A DNA stretch of 7,993 nt from Actinomycetota bacterium (GCA_016783995.1 JADHVN010000061.1:1-7993), one strand, 5' to 3'; counted from the stretch's first letter, positions 1 through 7,295 are shown. The notes: generated from the sequence alone by a model not told the origin. Program-made: numbers and translations.

Positions 1-23
1 CTGCAGCCAATATACCTAAGGTA

Positions 24-965
24 CTAGTTTTTTCCCTGCATTCTTATAGTTATAATCCTGTCTCTTAAATTATAATCTTTGCTAATTTCCACCTGCTTTG
101 GTCTTAGTTTTTCCTTTGCTATTTTCTCTAATGGACTGCTTATCCTTGGGTCAGTTTCAAATACCATATAACACATATCAGAAGATACAAGTGGTTTTAC
201 TTTACTAAATATTTTTTCATATACTTCCAGCCCTGTTTTTCCGGCAATAAGAGCTGATTTTGGCTCAAACTTTTTTACCTCAATAGGTAAATTACTATAA
301 TCTTCCTGACTGATGTAGGGAGGATTTGAAATTATCAAATCAATTTTACCCTCAAATTTATTTAATAAATCACTATTCTCCTCTGGAAATATATCACAAT
401 CTATAAAATCTATATTGCTTAATTTATCACTGGAAAGATTTCTCTCTGCATTTTTTTTTGCTATCTCCAGCGCTGCCTTATTATTATCAGTTGCAATTAA
501 ATACCATGATGAATCTGAAATACCGCTAATATCATAATTGTAGATCTCTGAAGCAATACTTATGGCAATAGCTCCGCTTCCTGTTCCAATTTCTAAAATA
601 TTTATCTTTTTTTTGGAGCCCAGGATTTCTTTTATACATTCAAATCCTTTTTCTACAACAAGTTCTGTCTCTGGTCTTGGTATTAAAACATTACCGTCTA
701 CATACAATTTGATTTTCCTAAAATACGCTTCATTTAAAATATACTGGACAGGGATATTTTCCAATCTTTTTTTAATGTACTCTTTATATTTTTTTAATTG
801 GTTGGAATTTAAGACGTAATTATAATCCAGATATAGCTGCATCCTTGATAATTTTAAAACTGAAGCCAGTAGAAGCTCTGCAGATAATTTTGGCTGAAGA
901 ATATTTTTGCTTTTAAAAAAGCTAGTTGTCCAATTTAAAACTTTCTGTATGTCCCATGTTTTCAA
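24..965 (-). CDS. prmC: Peptide chain release factor N5-glutamine methyltransferase (PrmC/HemK)
   Basis: S-adenosylmethionine-dependent cytoplasmic enzyme that methylates the glutamine of the GGQ motif in release factors; its likely substrate, RF1, is encoded immediately upstream. The 313 residues match the family length. An N-terminal helical substrate-binding region (about 1-80) is followed by IPRPET (95-100), the Rossmann SAM-binding motif LEIGTGSGAIAI (124-135) and the catalytic NPPY (214-217), which binds the target glutamine. The start is TTG at 963-965. The reading frame is the same as that of prfA and is closed by the prfA stop nine bases upstream, so TTG is the only usual start codon before residue 42 (Met). 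An AGGAG at 977-981, inside the last prfA codons, is the likely ribosome site, though its 11-base spacing is slightly long. This arrangement suggests translational coupling to prfA. The stop is TAG at 24-26; no terminator is visible in the 23 bases that remain. Confidence 0.96.
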   Translation of the reverse strand: MKTWDIQKVLNWTTSFFKSKNILQPKLSAELLLASVLKLSRMQLYLDYNYVLNSNQLKKYKEYIKKRLENIPVQYILNEAYFRKIKLYVDGNVLIPRPETELVVEKGFECIKEILGSKKKINILEIGTGSGAIAISIASEIYNYDISGISDSSWYLIATDNNKAALEIAKKNAERNLSSDKLSNIDFIDCDIFPEENSDLLNKFEGKIDLIISNPPYISQEDYSNLPIEVKKFEPKSALIAGKTGLEVYEKIFSKVKPLVSSDMCYMVFETDPRISSPLEKIAKEKLRPKQVEISKDYNLRDRIITIRMQGKN

Positions 966-971
966 ATATAA

Positions 972-2051
972 TTATACTCCTATTTTTTCAATTTTTTTCT
1001 TCTGGTCAGCACTTTTTAAAGCATCTATTAACTCTCCAATATCACCTTCTAAAATCCCGTCAAGCTTATACAAGGTTAGATTTATTCTGTGATCAGTTAC
1101 CCGTCCCTGTGGATAATTATATGTTCTTATCCTTTCACTCCTGTCACCGCTTCCTATTTGCATTCTTCTATTTTCAACCTGCTTGCTTATTTGCTTCTGT
1201 TCTTCTATCTCTTTAAGGCGGGCTCTTAAAATTTTTAAAGCTTTCTCTTTATTCTGCAGTTGTGATTTTTCATCCTGGCAGCTAACTATCATTCCTGTAG
1301 GCAGGTGTGTTGCTCTTACTGCAGAGTCTGTAGTATTCACAGACTGTCCTCCGGGACCGCTTGACCTGAATACATCTATTCTTAAATCAGAAGAATCTAT
1401 TTTTACCTCAACTTCTTCCGCCTCGGGAAGTACAGCAACTGTTGCTGTAGAAGTATGAATTCTACCGCTTGATTCTGTTATGGGAACTCTCTGAACTCTA
1501 TGAACTCCTGATTCATATTTCATTACTGAATATACATTTTTACCTTCAATTCCAAATATAATTTCTTTAAAACCACCAATACCAAGCGGATTAGAGCTTA
1601 ATACTACATGCCTCCATTTCTTACTTTCTGCAAATTTAGTATAGAGCCTGTATAGTACTTCTGCAAAAAGAGCTGCTTCATCTCCTCCTGCTCCTGCTCT
1701 TATTTCAACTATTACATTCTTTCTGTCATTTAAATCTTTTGGTGTCAGTAATATTTTTATTTCTTCTTCAAGTTTTTGTTTTTCTTTATTGTTATTTTTT
1801 AGTTCTTCATTTAAAAATTTCTTCATCTCTTCTTCTTTTTCATCTTTTAGCATTCCTATTATTTCAGTAATTGAAGAAAGAACTTCCTTGTATTTTTTTG
1901 ATGCATTAACTATATCCTCCAGTTCAGATACTTTTTTACCGTACTCTTTTATCTTTTCAGGATTAGCCGAAACATTCAAAGCTCCAAGTTTGCTCACCAA
2001 TTTTTCATAATTATCTTCATATTGTTTTAATTTTGGGAGTAATTCTGACAT
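972..2051 (-). CDS. prfA: Peptide chain release factor 1 (RF1)
   Basis: Recognises UAA and UAG in the ribosomal A site and triggers peptide release. It has 359 residues, the usual RF1 length. An N-terminal coiled-coil-rich domain (about 1-105) is followed by the class I core, including VEIRAGAGGDEAALF (115-129). The codon-recognition loop carries PIT (190-192) just before ESSGRIHTSTATVAV; the tripeptide identifies RF1 rather than RF2, which has SPF, although the middle residue is commonly Ala or Val. The catalytic GGQ is at 234-236 in SSGPGGQSVNTTDSAVR. The start is ATG at 2049-2051 with only a weak AGG-type ribosome site about seven bases upstream. The gene sits 49 bases after the DUF1385 gene and six bases before prmC, whose product should methylate Gln236. 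The sequence looks intact and shows no programmed frameshift; such frameshifts are known for RF2, not RF1. Confidence 0.98.
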   Translation of the reverse strand: MSELLPKLKQYEDNYEKLVSKLGALNVSANPEKIKEYGKKVSELEDIVNASKKYKEVLSSITEIIGMLKDEKEEEMKKFLNEELKNNNKEKQKLEEEIKILLTPKDLNDRKNVIVEIRAGAGGDEAALFAEVLYRLYTKFAESKKWRHVVLSSNPLGIGGFKEIIFGIEGKNVYSVMKYESGVHRVQRVPITESSGRIHTSTATVAVLPEAEEVEVKIDSSDLRIDVFRSSGPGGQSVNTTDSAVRATHLPTGMIVSCQDEKSQLQNKEKALKILRARLKEIEEQKQISKQVENRRMQIGSGDRSERIRTYNYPQGRVTDHRINLTLYKLDGILEGDIGELIDALKSADQKKKIEKIGV

Positions 2052-2100
2052 GGTAATACCTGCTTATACTTCTTTTCTTTAACTTACTTTTGATTTTAAT

Positions 2101-3063
2101 TTATCTTTTGGGCCCTTTTCCTGCCTCTGTTTTTTCTACAGTTTCTATATTTTTATCTGTCTTTATTTTTTGGTCAGCACCAGCTTCTGCATCTATTACC
2201 TTTTTAAGAGAACTGATTGCAACCTCCATCTGAAACTCATCAGGTTCCCTGGTTGTTATTTTTTGTAGAAGCAGGCCTGGATAAAATATTATGTTTACAA
2301 TCTTATATTTACTAAATTTACCAGCAAGCTTTATCAATTCGTAAGATATTCCTGCTATAACAGGTATTAAAATTATTCTATAAAGCAGCCTCAATAAAAT
2401 TGGGGGCCTGCCAAGCAGGGCAAAAACAATAATAGCTACAACCATCACAATCAGAAGAAAGCTCGTTCCGCACCTTACATGTAATCTGCTATATTTCTTA
2501 ACATTTTCTGGTATTAACTCTTCACCATTTTCATATGCCTGAATGGTTTTATGCTCAGCTCCATGATACTGAAAAAGCCTTTTAACATCTTTTAGTAGGG
2601 ATATTATCCCTATATATAATAAAAAAATTCCAATCCTGATTAAACCTTCAATAATATTATAGACAATAGAATTTGGGAAAAAACTGCTAAAACTCCTGCC
2701 AATTACAGTGGGAAGAACAAAAAAGACCCCAACTGCAAACACTGCAGCTATTGATATGGAAATTGCCATTTCCTTTTTTGAAAACTTTATCTCTTCTCCT
2801 GTAGCTTCATTCACAGAATATCCCAATGCTTTAAAACCAAGAGATAAATTCTCAATAAGAGCAGTTATTCCCCTGATAAATACAAAACCCAGTACCCTGT
2901 ATTTTTTAGTTAATGAGATATCTTTAAATAATCTGGTTGATATACTTTTGTCAGGTTTTCGAACAGCAAGAGCCCAGAATCTTCTGCCTCTCATCATTAC
3001 ACCTTCAATAACTGCCTGCCCGCCAAACTGGTTTTCACTTGATTTTTCAGGCATTAAAACCAC
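2101..3063 (-). CDS. DUF1385 family membrane protein (YqhQ-like)
   Basis: Integral membrane protein of the DUF1385 family (Bacillus YqhQ type), of uncertain biochemical function. Family hallmarks are GGQAVIEGVMMRG (14-26), YHGAEHK with following TIQAYE (166-177), RLHVRCGTSFL (193-203) and TTREPDEFQMEVA (270-282). Hydrophobic, probably membrane-spanning, segments lie near 99-121, 133-157, 200-217 and 222-240. The last 30 residues are charged, rich in Lys and Glu, and look disordered. The conserved His and Glu residues of YHGAEH could bind metal, but that is inference. The start is uncertain: GTG at 3061-3063 has AAAGG only three bases upstream, while in-frame ATG at 3052-3054 (residue 4) would have a long 12-base spacing. 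The gene lies 49 bases after rpmE and 49 bases before prfA, an arrangement I associate with clostridial genomes, so it is probably co-transcribed with the termination factors. Confidence 0.93.
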   Translation of the reverse strand: MVLMPEKSSENQFGGQAVIEGVMMRGRRFWALAVRKPDKSISTRLFKDISLTKKYRVLGFVFIRGITALIENLSLGFKALGYSVNEATGEEIKFSKKEMAISISIAAVFAVGVFFVLPTVIGRSFSSFFPNSIVYNIIEGLIRIGIFLLYIGIISLLKDVKRLFQYHGAEHKTIQAYENGEELIPENVKKYSRLHVRCGTSFLLIVMVVAIIVFALLGRPPILLRLLYRIILIPVIAGISYELIKLAGKFSKYKIVNIIFYPGLLLQKITTREPDEFQMEVAISSLKKVIDAEAGADQKIKTDKNIETVEKTEAGKGPKR

Positions 3064-3112
3064 TTGCCTTTGGAGTATTATCGTACTTAATTTTCATAAT
3101 AGACTCTCTTTG

Positions 3113-3319
3113 CTACTTTTTTTTCTTGCTTAATCTCTTTTGAAATCTATCAACTCTTCCACCTGAGTCTATTAATTTTTGTTTCCCGGTATAAAAAGGA
3201 TGACAGTTTGAGCATATTTCCACTTTTAATTCTTTTTTAGTCGATTTTGTCTTAAAACTATTTCCACAAGAACATGTAACTGTGCAATCATAATAATCCG
3301 GATGTATACCTTCTTTCAT
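3113..3319 (-). CDS. rpmE: 50S ribosomal protein L31, zinc-binding form
   Basis: Small protein of the large ribosomal subunit (68 residues from ATG). It is the zinc-binding C+ form: Cys16 and Cys18 in TCSCGN and Cys36 and Cys39 in [12 protein letters not shown], at almost the spacing of Escherichia coli L31. [10 protein letters not shown] near the C-terminus is another family hallmark, and the tail is strongly basic. I prefer ATG at 3317-3319, giving MKEGIHP as in known L31 proteins, over an in-frame TTG at 3326-3328 that would add three residues; a GGAG lies about ten bases upstream of the ATG. It follows rho after about 100 bases and precedes the DUF1385 gene by 49 bases. Cys-containing L31 is typically the zinc-replete paralogue; no Zur operator is evident. 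Confidence 0.97.
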   Translation of the reverse strand: MKEGIHPDYYDCTVTCSCGNSFKTKSTKKELKVEICSNCHPFYTGKQKLIDSGGRVDRFQKRLSKKKK

Positions 3320-3378
3320 AATTTCCAAACTCCATTTTACTTTATATTTATATAGTTTTTTATTTCAAGTGAGATATA

Positions 3379-3396
3379 TTATCATAAATATGATAA
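3379..3396. repeat. Palindrome in the rho-rpmE spacer
   Basis: A perfect 7-bp inverted repeat, TTATCAT and ATGATAA around an AAAT loop, lies in the 100-base gap between rho and rpmE. It is AT-rich and not followed by a T-run on either strand, so it is not a convincing intrinsic terminator. It could be an mRNA processing or stability hairpin, or a protein-binding palindrome for separate control of rpmE, but nothing in the sequence decides this. Confidence 0.4.
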
Positions 3397-3422
3397 TCGG
3401 TAAATAATGGTTCTATCAAATA

Positions 3423-4835
3423 CTAAACCCTGGAATTTATAGTTGCCTTATTTTGCTTGAAGCTTGCTTTAATAGCATTAAGAAAGTCCTCGTTGGTTTT
3501 AGTTTTCCTTATATAATCAATTAACTGTTCTATAGCTGGCTCTGGCTCCTTATCATGTATAATTCTTCTGAGCTTCCATACTAACTTGGCTTCTTCTTCA
3601 TCCATTAAGAGCTCTTCTTTTCTGGTTCCAGACCTTGTGATATCTATTGCTGGAAAAATTCTTTTATCTGCTAATTTTCTATCCAGATTAATTTCCATAT
3701 TTCCAGTACCTTTAAACTCTTCAAAAATCACCTCATCCATTCTGCTTCCAGTCTCAATTAATGCTGTAGCAAGTATTGTAAGACTACCTCCGCCTTCAAT
3801 ATTTCTAGCAGCACCAAAAAATCTTTTTGGGGGAAACAGTGCTGTAGAATCCACCCCGCCTGACAGGACTCTGCCGCTTGCAGGAATAGATAAATTATAA
3901 GCTCTTGCAAGGCGTGTTATACTATCAAGAAGTATAAGTATGTCTTTTCCATGCTCAACCAGCCTTTTAGCTCTCTGCATAACTAATTCTGAAACCTGTA
4001 TATGATTTTCTGAAGGCTGGTCAAATGTAGAACTTATTACTTCGCCTTTTATGGAACGCTCCATATCTGTTACTTCTTCAGGTCTCTCGTCAACAAGTAA
4101 AACCATAATACTAACTTCAGGATTATTAACTGAAACACTATTAGCAATATCTTTCATTATTGTTGTTTTACCTGCCTTAGGAGGAGATACTATAAGCCCT
4201 CTCTGTCCTTTCCCAATTGGAGATATCAGATCAATAATCCGTGAAGTAATATTACTAGAATTAGTAGTTTCAAGCCTTAACCTATTAATAGGATAAATAG
4301 GAGTTAGACTCTCGAATGGTATTCTTTTTCTTATAAATTCCGGGTCACTACCATTTACCTTCTCGATTCTTAAAAGTGCATTATACTTTTCTTTATCCTT
4401 TGGCGGCCTAACCTGTCCGTAAACCTCATCACCCTGTTTTAAGCGGAACCTTCTAATCTGAGACTGGGATACATAAATATCATTGGGACCCTGTAGATAT
4501 CCATTCGATCTTAAGAATCCATATCCTTCAGCCAGTATGTCAAGGATTCCTTTCATCTTTTCTTCATATACTTCAGGTTCGCCAGAAAACCCCTTCCTTT
4601 TATAAGTAACTCTCTCTTTCTCCTCTACTATTTCCTCCTTGACTGTCTCAACAGCTGCGGCTTGAGATTTTTCAGCTTCTTCTTTAGATGTCTTCTCCAA
4701 AATCTTATTTATCAATTCTTCCTTCTTTAAACCAGACACTATAGAAATATCTAATTGCTTAGCAATCTCTTTCAAATCTGCTACTATTTTTTTTTCTAAA
4801 TCTTTCTTGTTAATTTCTTTTATTTTTTCTATCAA
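3423..4835 (-). CDS. rho: Transcription termination factor Rho
   Basis: Hexameric RNA-dependent ATPase and translocase that ends transcription of untranslated RNA. Of 470 residues, the first 45 or so form the Rho N-domain helices, followed by a short charged Glu/Lys linker (about 46-90). The RNA-binding cold-shock-like domain covers about 95-165 ([15 protein letters not shown], then [13 protein letters not shown]). The ATPase domain has Walker [10 protein letters not shown] (217-225), [13 protein letters not shown] (246-258), Walker B ILILLD (299-304), the Q-loop region [19 protein letters not shown] (319-337) and the R-loop [20 protein letters not shown] (376-395). All key motifs are present. 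The start is TTG at 4833-4835, with a good AGGAGAGG ribosome site at 4839-4846. The linker lacks the long insertions seen in some high-GC bacteria. It heads the rho-rpmE-DUF1385-prfA-prmC cluster. Rho often autoregulates through its leader, and a long AT-rich upstream region exists here, but no specific element is recognisable. Confidence 0.98.
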   Translation of the reverse strand: MIEKIKEINKKDLEKKIVADLKEIAKQLDISIVSGLKKEELINKILEKTSKEEAEKSQAAAVETVKEEIVEEKERVTYKRKGFSGEPEVYEEKMKGILDILAEGYGFLRSNGYLQGPNDIYVSQSQIRRFRLKQGDEVYGQVRPPKDKEKYNALLRIEKVNGSDPEFIRKRIPFESLTPIYPINRLRLETTNSSNITSRIIDLISPIGKGQRGLIVSPPKAGKTTIMKDIANSVSVNNPEVSIMVLLVDERPEEVTDMERSIKGEVISSTFDQPSENHIQVSELVMQRAKRLVEHGKDILILLDSITRLARAYNLSIPASGRVLSGGVDSTALFPPKRFFGAARNIEGGGSLTILATALIETGSRMDEVIFEEFKGTGNMEINLDRKLADKRIFPAIDITRSGTRKEELLMDEEEAKLVWKLRRIIHDKEPEPAIEQLIDYIRKTKTNEDFLNAIKASFKQNKATINSRV

Positions 4836-5248
4836 TTACCTCTCCTTTTAAAAATTCTGAATTTATAGCTAAAAAAATTCCAGACAAAATAAGTATTTTC
4901 AAATTAATATACTAATATACACTTTTAAAAAATATTAGGGATTTATTTTAAGTAGTATGGATAAATCAATTCCTAAACAAACCTTTGTTAAAATTGAATG
5001 TGCTTAGACATCAACATTTTTTAAGAGCTTTTGATTATAAATATGAAGTATACTTTTGCCTTTTTTAATTTTTAATTCAACTATGTAGTAAGATGATATA
5101 TATTAATTAAAAAAAAATCAAGTATTTTTTTAAATGGCAGCACCAATTCTATATCTTACCGTTATTTTACCTCAAATAGCAGTTAATTAAGTATAACTTT
5201 CAAATATTTTTTTGACATCATTTTCCAAATTCGGATTAATTTTTATGT
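4836..5248. other. AT-rich intergenic region upstream of rho
   Basis: About 410 bases with no credible gene on either strand. Only very short frames occur, for example a 16-codon plus-strand frame from ATG at 4958 without a good ribosome site. The rho ribosome site occupies 4839-4846. A perfect TATAAT lies on the minus strand at 5034-5039, but nothing like a consensus -35 sits 16-18 bases before it, so I do not call the rho promoter. The two poly-A/T stretches near 5103-5135 and 5182-5213 resemble each other loosely (TTAATTAA followed by runs of A or T) and may be curved DNA. The base composition is more AT-rich than the genes. Confidence 0.5.
5212..5240 (+). promoter_or_regulatory. Candidate plus-strand sigma-A-type promoter
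   Basis: A perfect TTGACA (5212-5217) is followed after exactly 17 bases by ATTAAT (5235-5240), which matches four of six -10 positions. Transcription would begin near 5247, right at the left arm of the inverted repeat at 5249, and run against the direction of all genes toward the IS relic and the 3' end of trpB2. In such AT-rich DNA a chance match is quite possible. Confidence 0.3.
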
Positions 5249-5316
5249 TAAGAGGAGGATTGTTCAGAAGGAAATTATTTTAAATCCCTTATTATTTACT
5301 TAAAATCCTCCTCTTA
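5249..5316. repeat. 13-bp perfect inverted repeat with a 42-base centre
   Basis: TAAGAGGAGGATT at 5249-5261 is repeated in inverted form as AATCCTCCTCTTA at 5304-5316. Allowing one extra T in the left arm, the match extends by one or two bases. The arms are relatively purine/pyrimidine-biased and contain GAGGAGG, resembling a Shine-Dalgarno sequence in each direction. The central 42 bases have no strong secondary structure and no reading frame. The long loop and lack of a T-run argue against a terminator. It could be the two ends of a very small mobile sequence (68 bp), a regulatory hairpin, or a protein-binding site. It lies 25 bases beyond the right end of the IS relic. Confidence 0.6.
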
Positions 5317-5340
5317 CAAATATATTAACAAAACATCAAC

Positions 5341-5470
5341 GTGACGCTCCACAGGGTAAGCCCTGTGGCTTCTGCTTAGTTATCTAAACATTCTTTTTCT
5401 TGGGCTGAGTGCCTAATGGCTACTCATATCTCCACAAGCGTTACTTCCCGTATGCCCTACGGTGGGACTT
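5341..5470 (-). ncRNA. Omega-RNA-like structured right end of the IS relic
   Basis: Three stem-loops stand in a row on the minus strand. CCGTA/TACGG around a five-base loop is at 5448-5462. GAGT-A-GCC with GGC-ACTC around a four-base loop is at 5407-5425. A perfect CCACAGGG/CCCTGTGG around CTTA is at 5349-5368. In IS200/IS605 elements the tnpB 3' end and right end are transcribed as the TnpB guide RNA (omega RNA or reRNA), whose guide is the flanking DNA just past the right end. By that rule the guide here would begin near 5340 with GTTGATGTTTTG. Whether this RNA is still made, and whether a TnpB acts on it, is unknown. Confidence 0.4.
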
Positions 5471-5544
5471 TTTTGGTAATTAGACCAGAGCAGTCAACTA
5501 TTATATAGTTTACTAAAACATTCATTGAATCTCAAGTGGTTTTT

Positions 5545-5586
5545 TGCCAATTCATCCCCAGCGCAAGCATCGGGGTTTTCTTGGCA
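5545..5586. repeat. Left-end-like imperfect hairpin of the IS relic
   Basis: Outer arms TGCCAA (5545-5550) and TTGGCA (5581-5586) enclose inner arms CCCC (5556-5559) and GGGG (5572-5575). In plus-strand sense these enclose a small GC stem capped by GCAA, a GNRA-type tetraloop. The CATCCCC...GGGGTTTTC layout is one I associate with subterminal palindromes of IS200/IS605 elements. It lies about 46 bases after the trpB2 stop, so it may also slow or end trpB2 transcription, although no proper T-run follows on the minus strand. Confidence 0.6.
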
Positions 5587-5632
5587 GTTCTTTATAACCA
5601 TAAATAATACGCAACTTAAATCTACTAGCTGT

Positions 5633-6994
5633 CTAAACCTTTGGCAGCTTTTTTAAAGCTTCTTTGATTTTTTCCTCAGGATACTCATAATCTTTTAGTT
5701 TACCTTCCAGATATGCATCATAAGCAGCCATATCAACATGTCCATGTCCACTATGAGCTATAAGAATAGTTTTTGATTCTCCTGTTTCTTTACACTTTAA
5801 AGCCTCATCAATACCAGCCCTTATAGCATGATCCGTTTCAGGCGCGCTTATAATACCTTCACTTCGAGCAAAAGTTATCCCAGCTTCAAAAGTTCCCAGC
5901 TGGTGTACAGCTCTTGCTTCAACAAGACCAAGATTAGCTAAATGGCAGATAATAGGTGCCATTCCATGATAGCGAAGGCCTCCAGCATGAATTGGAGGTG
6001 GAATAAAATCATGCCCTAAGGTAAACATCTTCATTAGCGGTGTTAGCCCTGCCTTATCACCAAAATCATATGCATAAGGACCTTTAGTTAAAGTTGGAGC
6101 AGACATAGGCTCTACATTGATTATACGCAAGTCTGGCTTCGTCCCATCAATTTTATCCTTTACAAAAGGTAGGAAAAGCCCTGCAAAATTTGAACCTCCG
6201 CCAATACAACCTACAATAATATCCGGGTAGACATCTGCCTTCTCCATTAATTTTTTCGTTTCCAGGCCATTTACAGTCTGATGCAATAGAACATGATTAA
6301 GTACACTACCTAATGAATAATGAGTATCATCACGAGAAACTGCTTCTTCTACAGCCTCACTGATGGCAAGGCCCAGGCTGCCGGGACAATCAGGGTCTTC
6401 TGCTAGCATATCTCGTCCTGCCTTTGTATCCTTGCTTGGACTAGGGATACATTTTGCACCCCATACTTCCATCATTACACGCCTGTACGGTTTCTGGTAA
6501 TAACTAATTGATACCATGTAAACTTTAATTTCTATACCAAAACAAGCACCTCCAAAAGATAGCGCACTTCCCCATTGTCCCGCTCCAGTTTCTGTAGTTA
6601 TACGCTTGATACCTTCCTTCATATTATAGTAGGCTTGCGCTACAGCAGTATTAGGTTTATGGCTGCCAGGTGGGCTTGACCCTTCATATTTGTAAAAAAT
6701 CTTAGCTGGTGTATCCAAAACCTTCTCCAGCCTATGCGCTCGAAATAATGTAGTAGGTCTCCATAACCTGTAAATATCTCTTACCTCTTCAGGAATCTCA
6801 ATCCAGCGCTCAGTACTTACTTCCTGCTTAATAAGTTCCATAGGAAATAATGGAGCCAGATCATCTGGGGTTATTGGTTTTGCCGTAGCTGGGTGTAAAA
6901 CCGGCGGAAGAGGCTCAGGCAAATCTGCCTGGATATTATACCAACTTTCTGGTATTTCCTCTTCATCAAGTATAAATTTCGTTCTTTTGTCCAT
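5633..6994 (-). CDS. trpB: TrpB2-type tryptophan synthase beta chain
   Basis: Pyridoxal-phosphate enzyme that joins indole and L-serine to make L-tryptophan. The 453 residues, the long N-terminal extension (about 1-75) and the motif set mark the TrpB2 subgroup rather than the roughly 400-residue TrpB1 that pairs with TrpA. The Schiff-base lysine is Lys113 in GSHKPNTA; the catalytic glutamate is Glu135 in [11 protein letters not shown]; the cofactor phosphate loop is GGGSN (265-269); SGHGH (415-419) replaces the SGRGDKD of TrpB1. All catalytic residues are present. The start is ATG at 6992-6994 with a strong AGAAAGGAG six bases upstream. No trpA or other trp gene is adjacent, which fits indole salvage, or use of indole made elsewhere, by a beta chain that does not need the alpha subunit. 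It lies downstream of a T-box with a Trp (UGG) specifier and is very likely controlled by it. Some TrpB2 proteins have been suggested to act on other substrates such as phosphoserine. Confidence 0.95.
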   Translation of the reverse strand: MDKRTKFILDEEEIPESWYNIQADLPEPLPPVLHPATAKPITPDDLAPLFPMELIKQEVSTERWIEIPEEVRDIYRLWRPTTLFRAHRLEKVLDTPAKIFYKYEGSSPPGSHKPNTAVAQAYYNMKEGIKRITTETGAGQWGSALSFGGACFGIEIKVYMVSISYYQKPYRRVMMEVWGAKCIPSPSKDTKAGRDMLAEDPDCPGSLGLAISEAVEEAVSRDDTHYSLGSVLNHVLLHQTVNGLETKKLMEKADVYPDIIVGCIGGGSNFAGLFLPFVKDKIDGTKPDLRIINVEPMSAPTLTKGPYAYDFGDKAGLTPLMKMFTLGHDFIPPPIHAGGLRYHGMAPIICHLANLGLVEARAVHQLGTFEAGITFARSEGIISAPETDHAIRAGIDEALKCKETGESKTILIAHSGHGHVDMAAYDAYLEGKLKDYEYPEEKIKEALKKLPKV

Positions 6995-7115
6995 TTTATT
7001 CTCCTTTCTAAATCTCTTTAAGTATCTTTTAATAATTTAAATCTAATCAAAATCTAAACACAATTTCCCGTTAGTAATATAGTTATTCCAATAATACCTG
7101 TTTAAATAATTATAA

Positions 7116-7208
7116 TTAATACTCTCCCGCTAATGCGATATTAGCCAGCTCTTTAGATATAATTACAAACAGCATACTAACAGAACATATATTTGAAATA
7201 ATTACCAT
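7116..7208 (-). pseudogene. 30-codon frame, possible ACT-domain remnant
   Basis: This short frame, from ATG at 7206-7208 to TAA at 7116-7118, lies in the trpB2 leader after the T-box terminator. Its product reads VIISNICSVSMLFVI, then ISKELANIALAGEY. The pattern of IS, several residues, S-x-x-FV, then an acidic helix ending in A-x-x-AL and an aromatic residue recalls the last strand and helix of ACT domains at aspartate-kinase C-termini. No good ribosome site precedes it and the frame is closed soon upstream, so it is more likely a decayed gene end than a working protein. A GCTAAT/ATTAGC hairpin lies within it (7129-7145). The identification rests on pattern alone and could be chance. Confidence 0.25.
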
Positions 7209-7231
7209 AATAATGGTATCAACCTAATCAC
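7202..7231 (-). CDS. Possible 9-codon leader peptide ending in Trp
   Basis: A tiny frame starts with GTG (7229-7231) and encodes MIRLIPLLW followed by TAA (7202-7204). A GGGAAGG-type ribosome site lies 4-8 bases upstream. The final sense codon is UGG (Trp), and the stop overlaps the region of the ATG that opens the next tiny frame, which would allow translational coupling. It sits between the Trp T-box terminator and trpB2, so a second, translation-dependent response to tryptophan is imaginable. Frames this short are common by chance and no attenuator follows, so this remains a weak call. Confidence 0.15.
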   Translation of the reverse strand: MIRLIPLLW

Positions 7232-7295
7232 CCTGCCTTCCCTTTTTATTTGATAATATAAAAAATGCAATTTTATGCCTTTAAAACTTATAAAA

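Larger units (their letters stand above)
5341..5603 (-). mobile_element. Relic of an IS200/IS605-family (tnpB-type) element
   Basis: Read on the minus strand, this region starts with a left-end-like imperfect hairpin (5545-5586) and ends with GAAGCC, an 8-bp hairpin and AGCGTCAC (5341-5373). That is the layout I know from right ends of IS200/IS605 elements carrying tnpB. Between them one frame spells short pieces reminiscent of a TnpB C-terminus: IREVTLVEI (about 5431-5457), then VAIRHSAQEKECLDN and AEATGLTLWSVT, separated by stops. The fragment is about 260 bp, with no transposase (tnpA) and no intact tnpB, so it is either a deletion derivative or a non-autonomous palindrome-ended element. 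A TTAT/TTTAT typical of targets for this family lies just outside the left hairpin (near 5591-5605). The exact ends are uncertain, and no database comparison was possible. Confidence 0.55.

Noticed and set aside
562..819. Plus-strand open frame of 85 codons opposite prmC
   Set aside because: It lies wholly within the well-supported prmC gene on the other strand, has no recognisable motif and is explained as a shadow frame.
926..1458. Three plus-strand frames opposite prfA and the prfA-prmC junction
   Set aside because: They overlap RF1, which has all family motifs; the translations are low-complexity and match no family I recognise.
2708..3133. Plus-strand frame of 141 codons opposite the DUF1385 gene
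   Set aside because: It mirrors a strongly conserved gene and has no ribosome site or family motif.
3586..4296. Plus-strand frames opposite rho
   Set aside because: They are shadows of the rho ATPase domain; the minus-strand protein has every Rho motif.
4958..5008. 16-codon plus-strand frame starting MDKSIPKQTF
   Set aside because: Its start looks gene-like but no ribosome site lies upstream, and a frame this short is expected by chance; I could not tie it to any transposase N-terminus.
5034..5039. Perfect TATAAT on the minus strand as the rho promoter
   Set aside because: No acceptable -35 box is found 16-18 bases upstream, and such a hexamer is common in AT-rich DNA.
5341..5603. CRISPR array or group II intron as an explanation of the structured region
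   Set aside because: No direct repeats at regular spacing are present, and no intron domain V-like hairpin could be recognised; the end structures fit an IS200/IS605 relic better.
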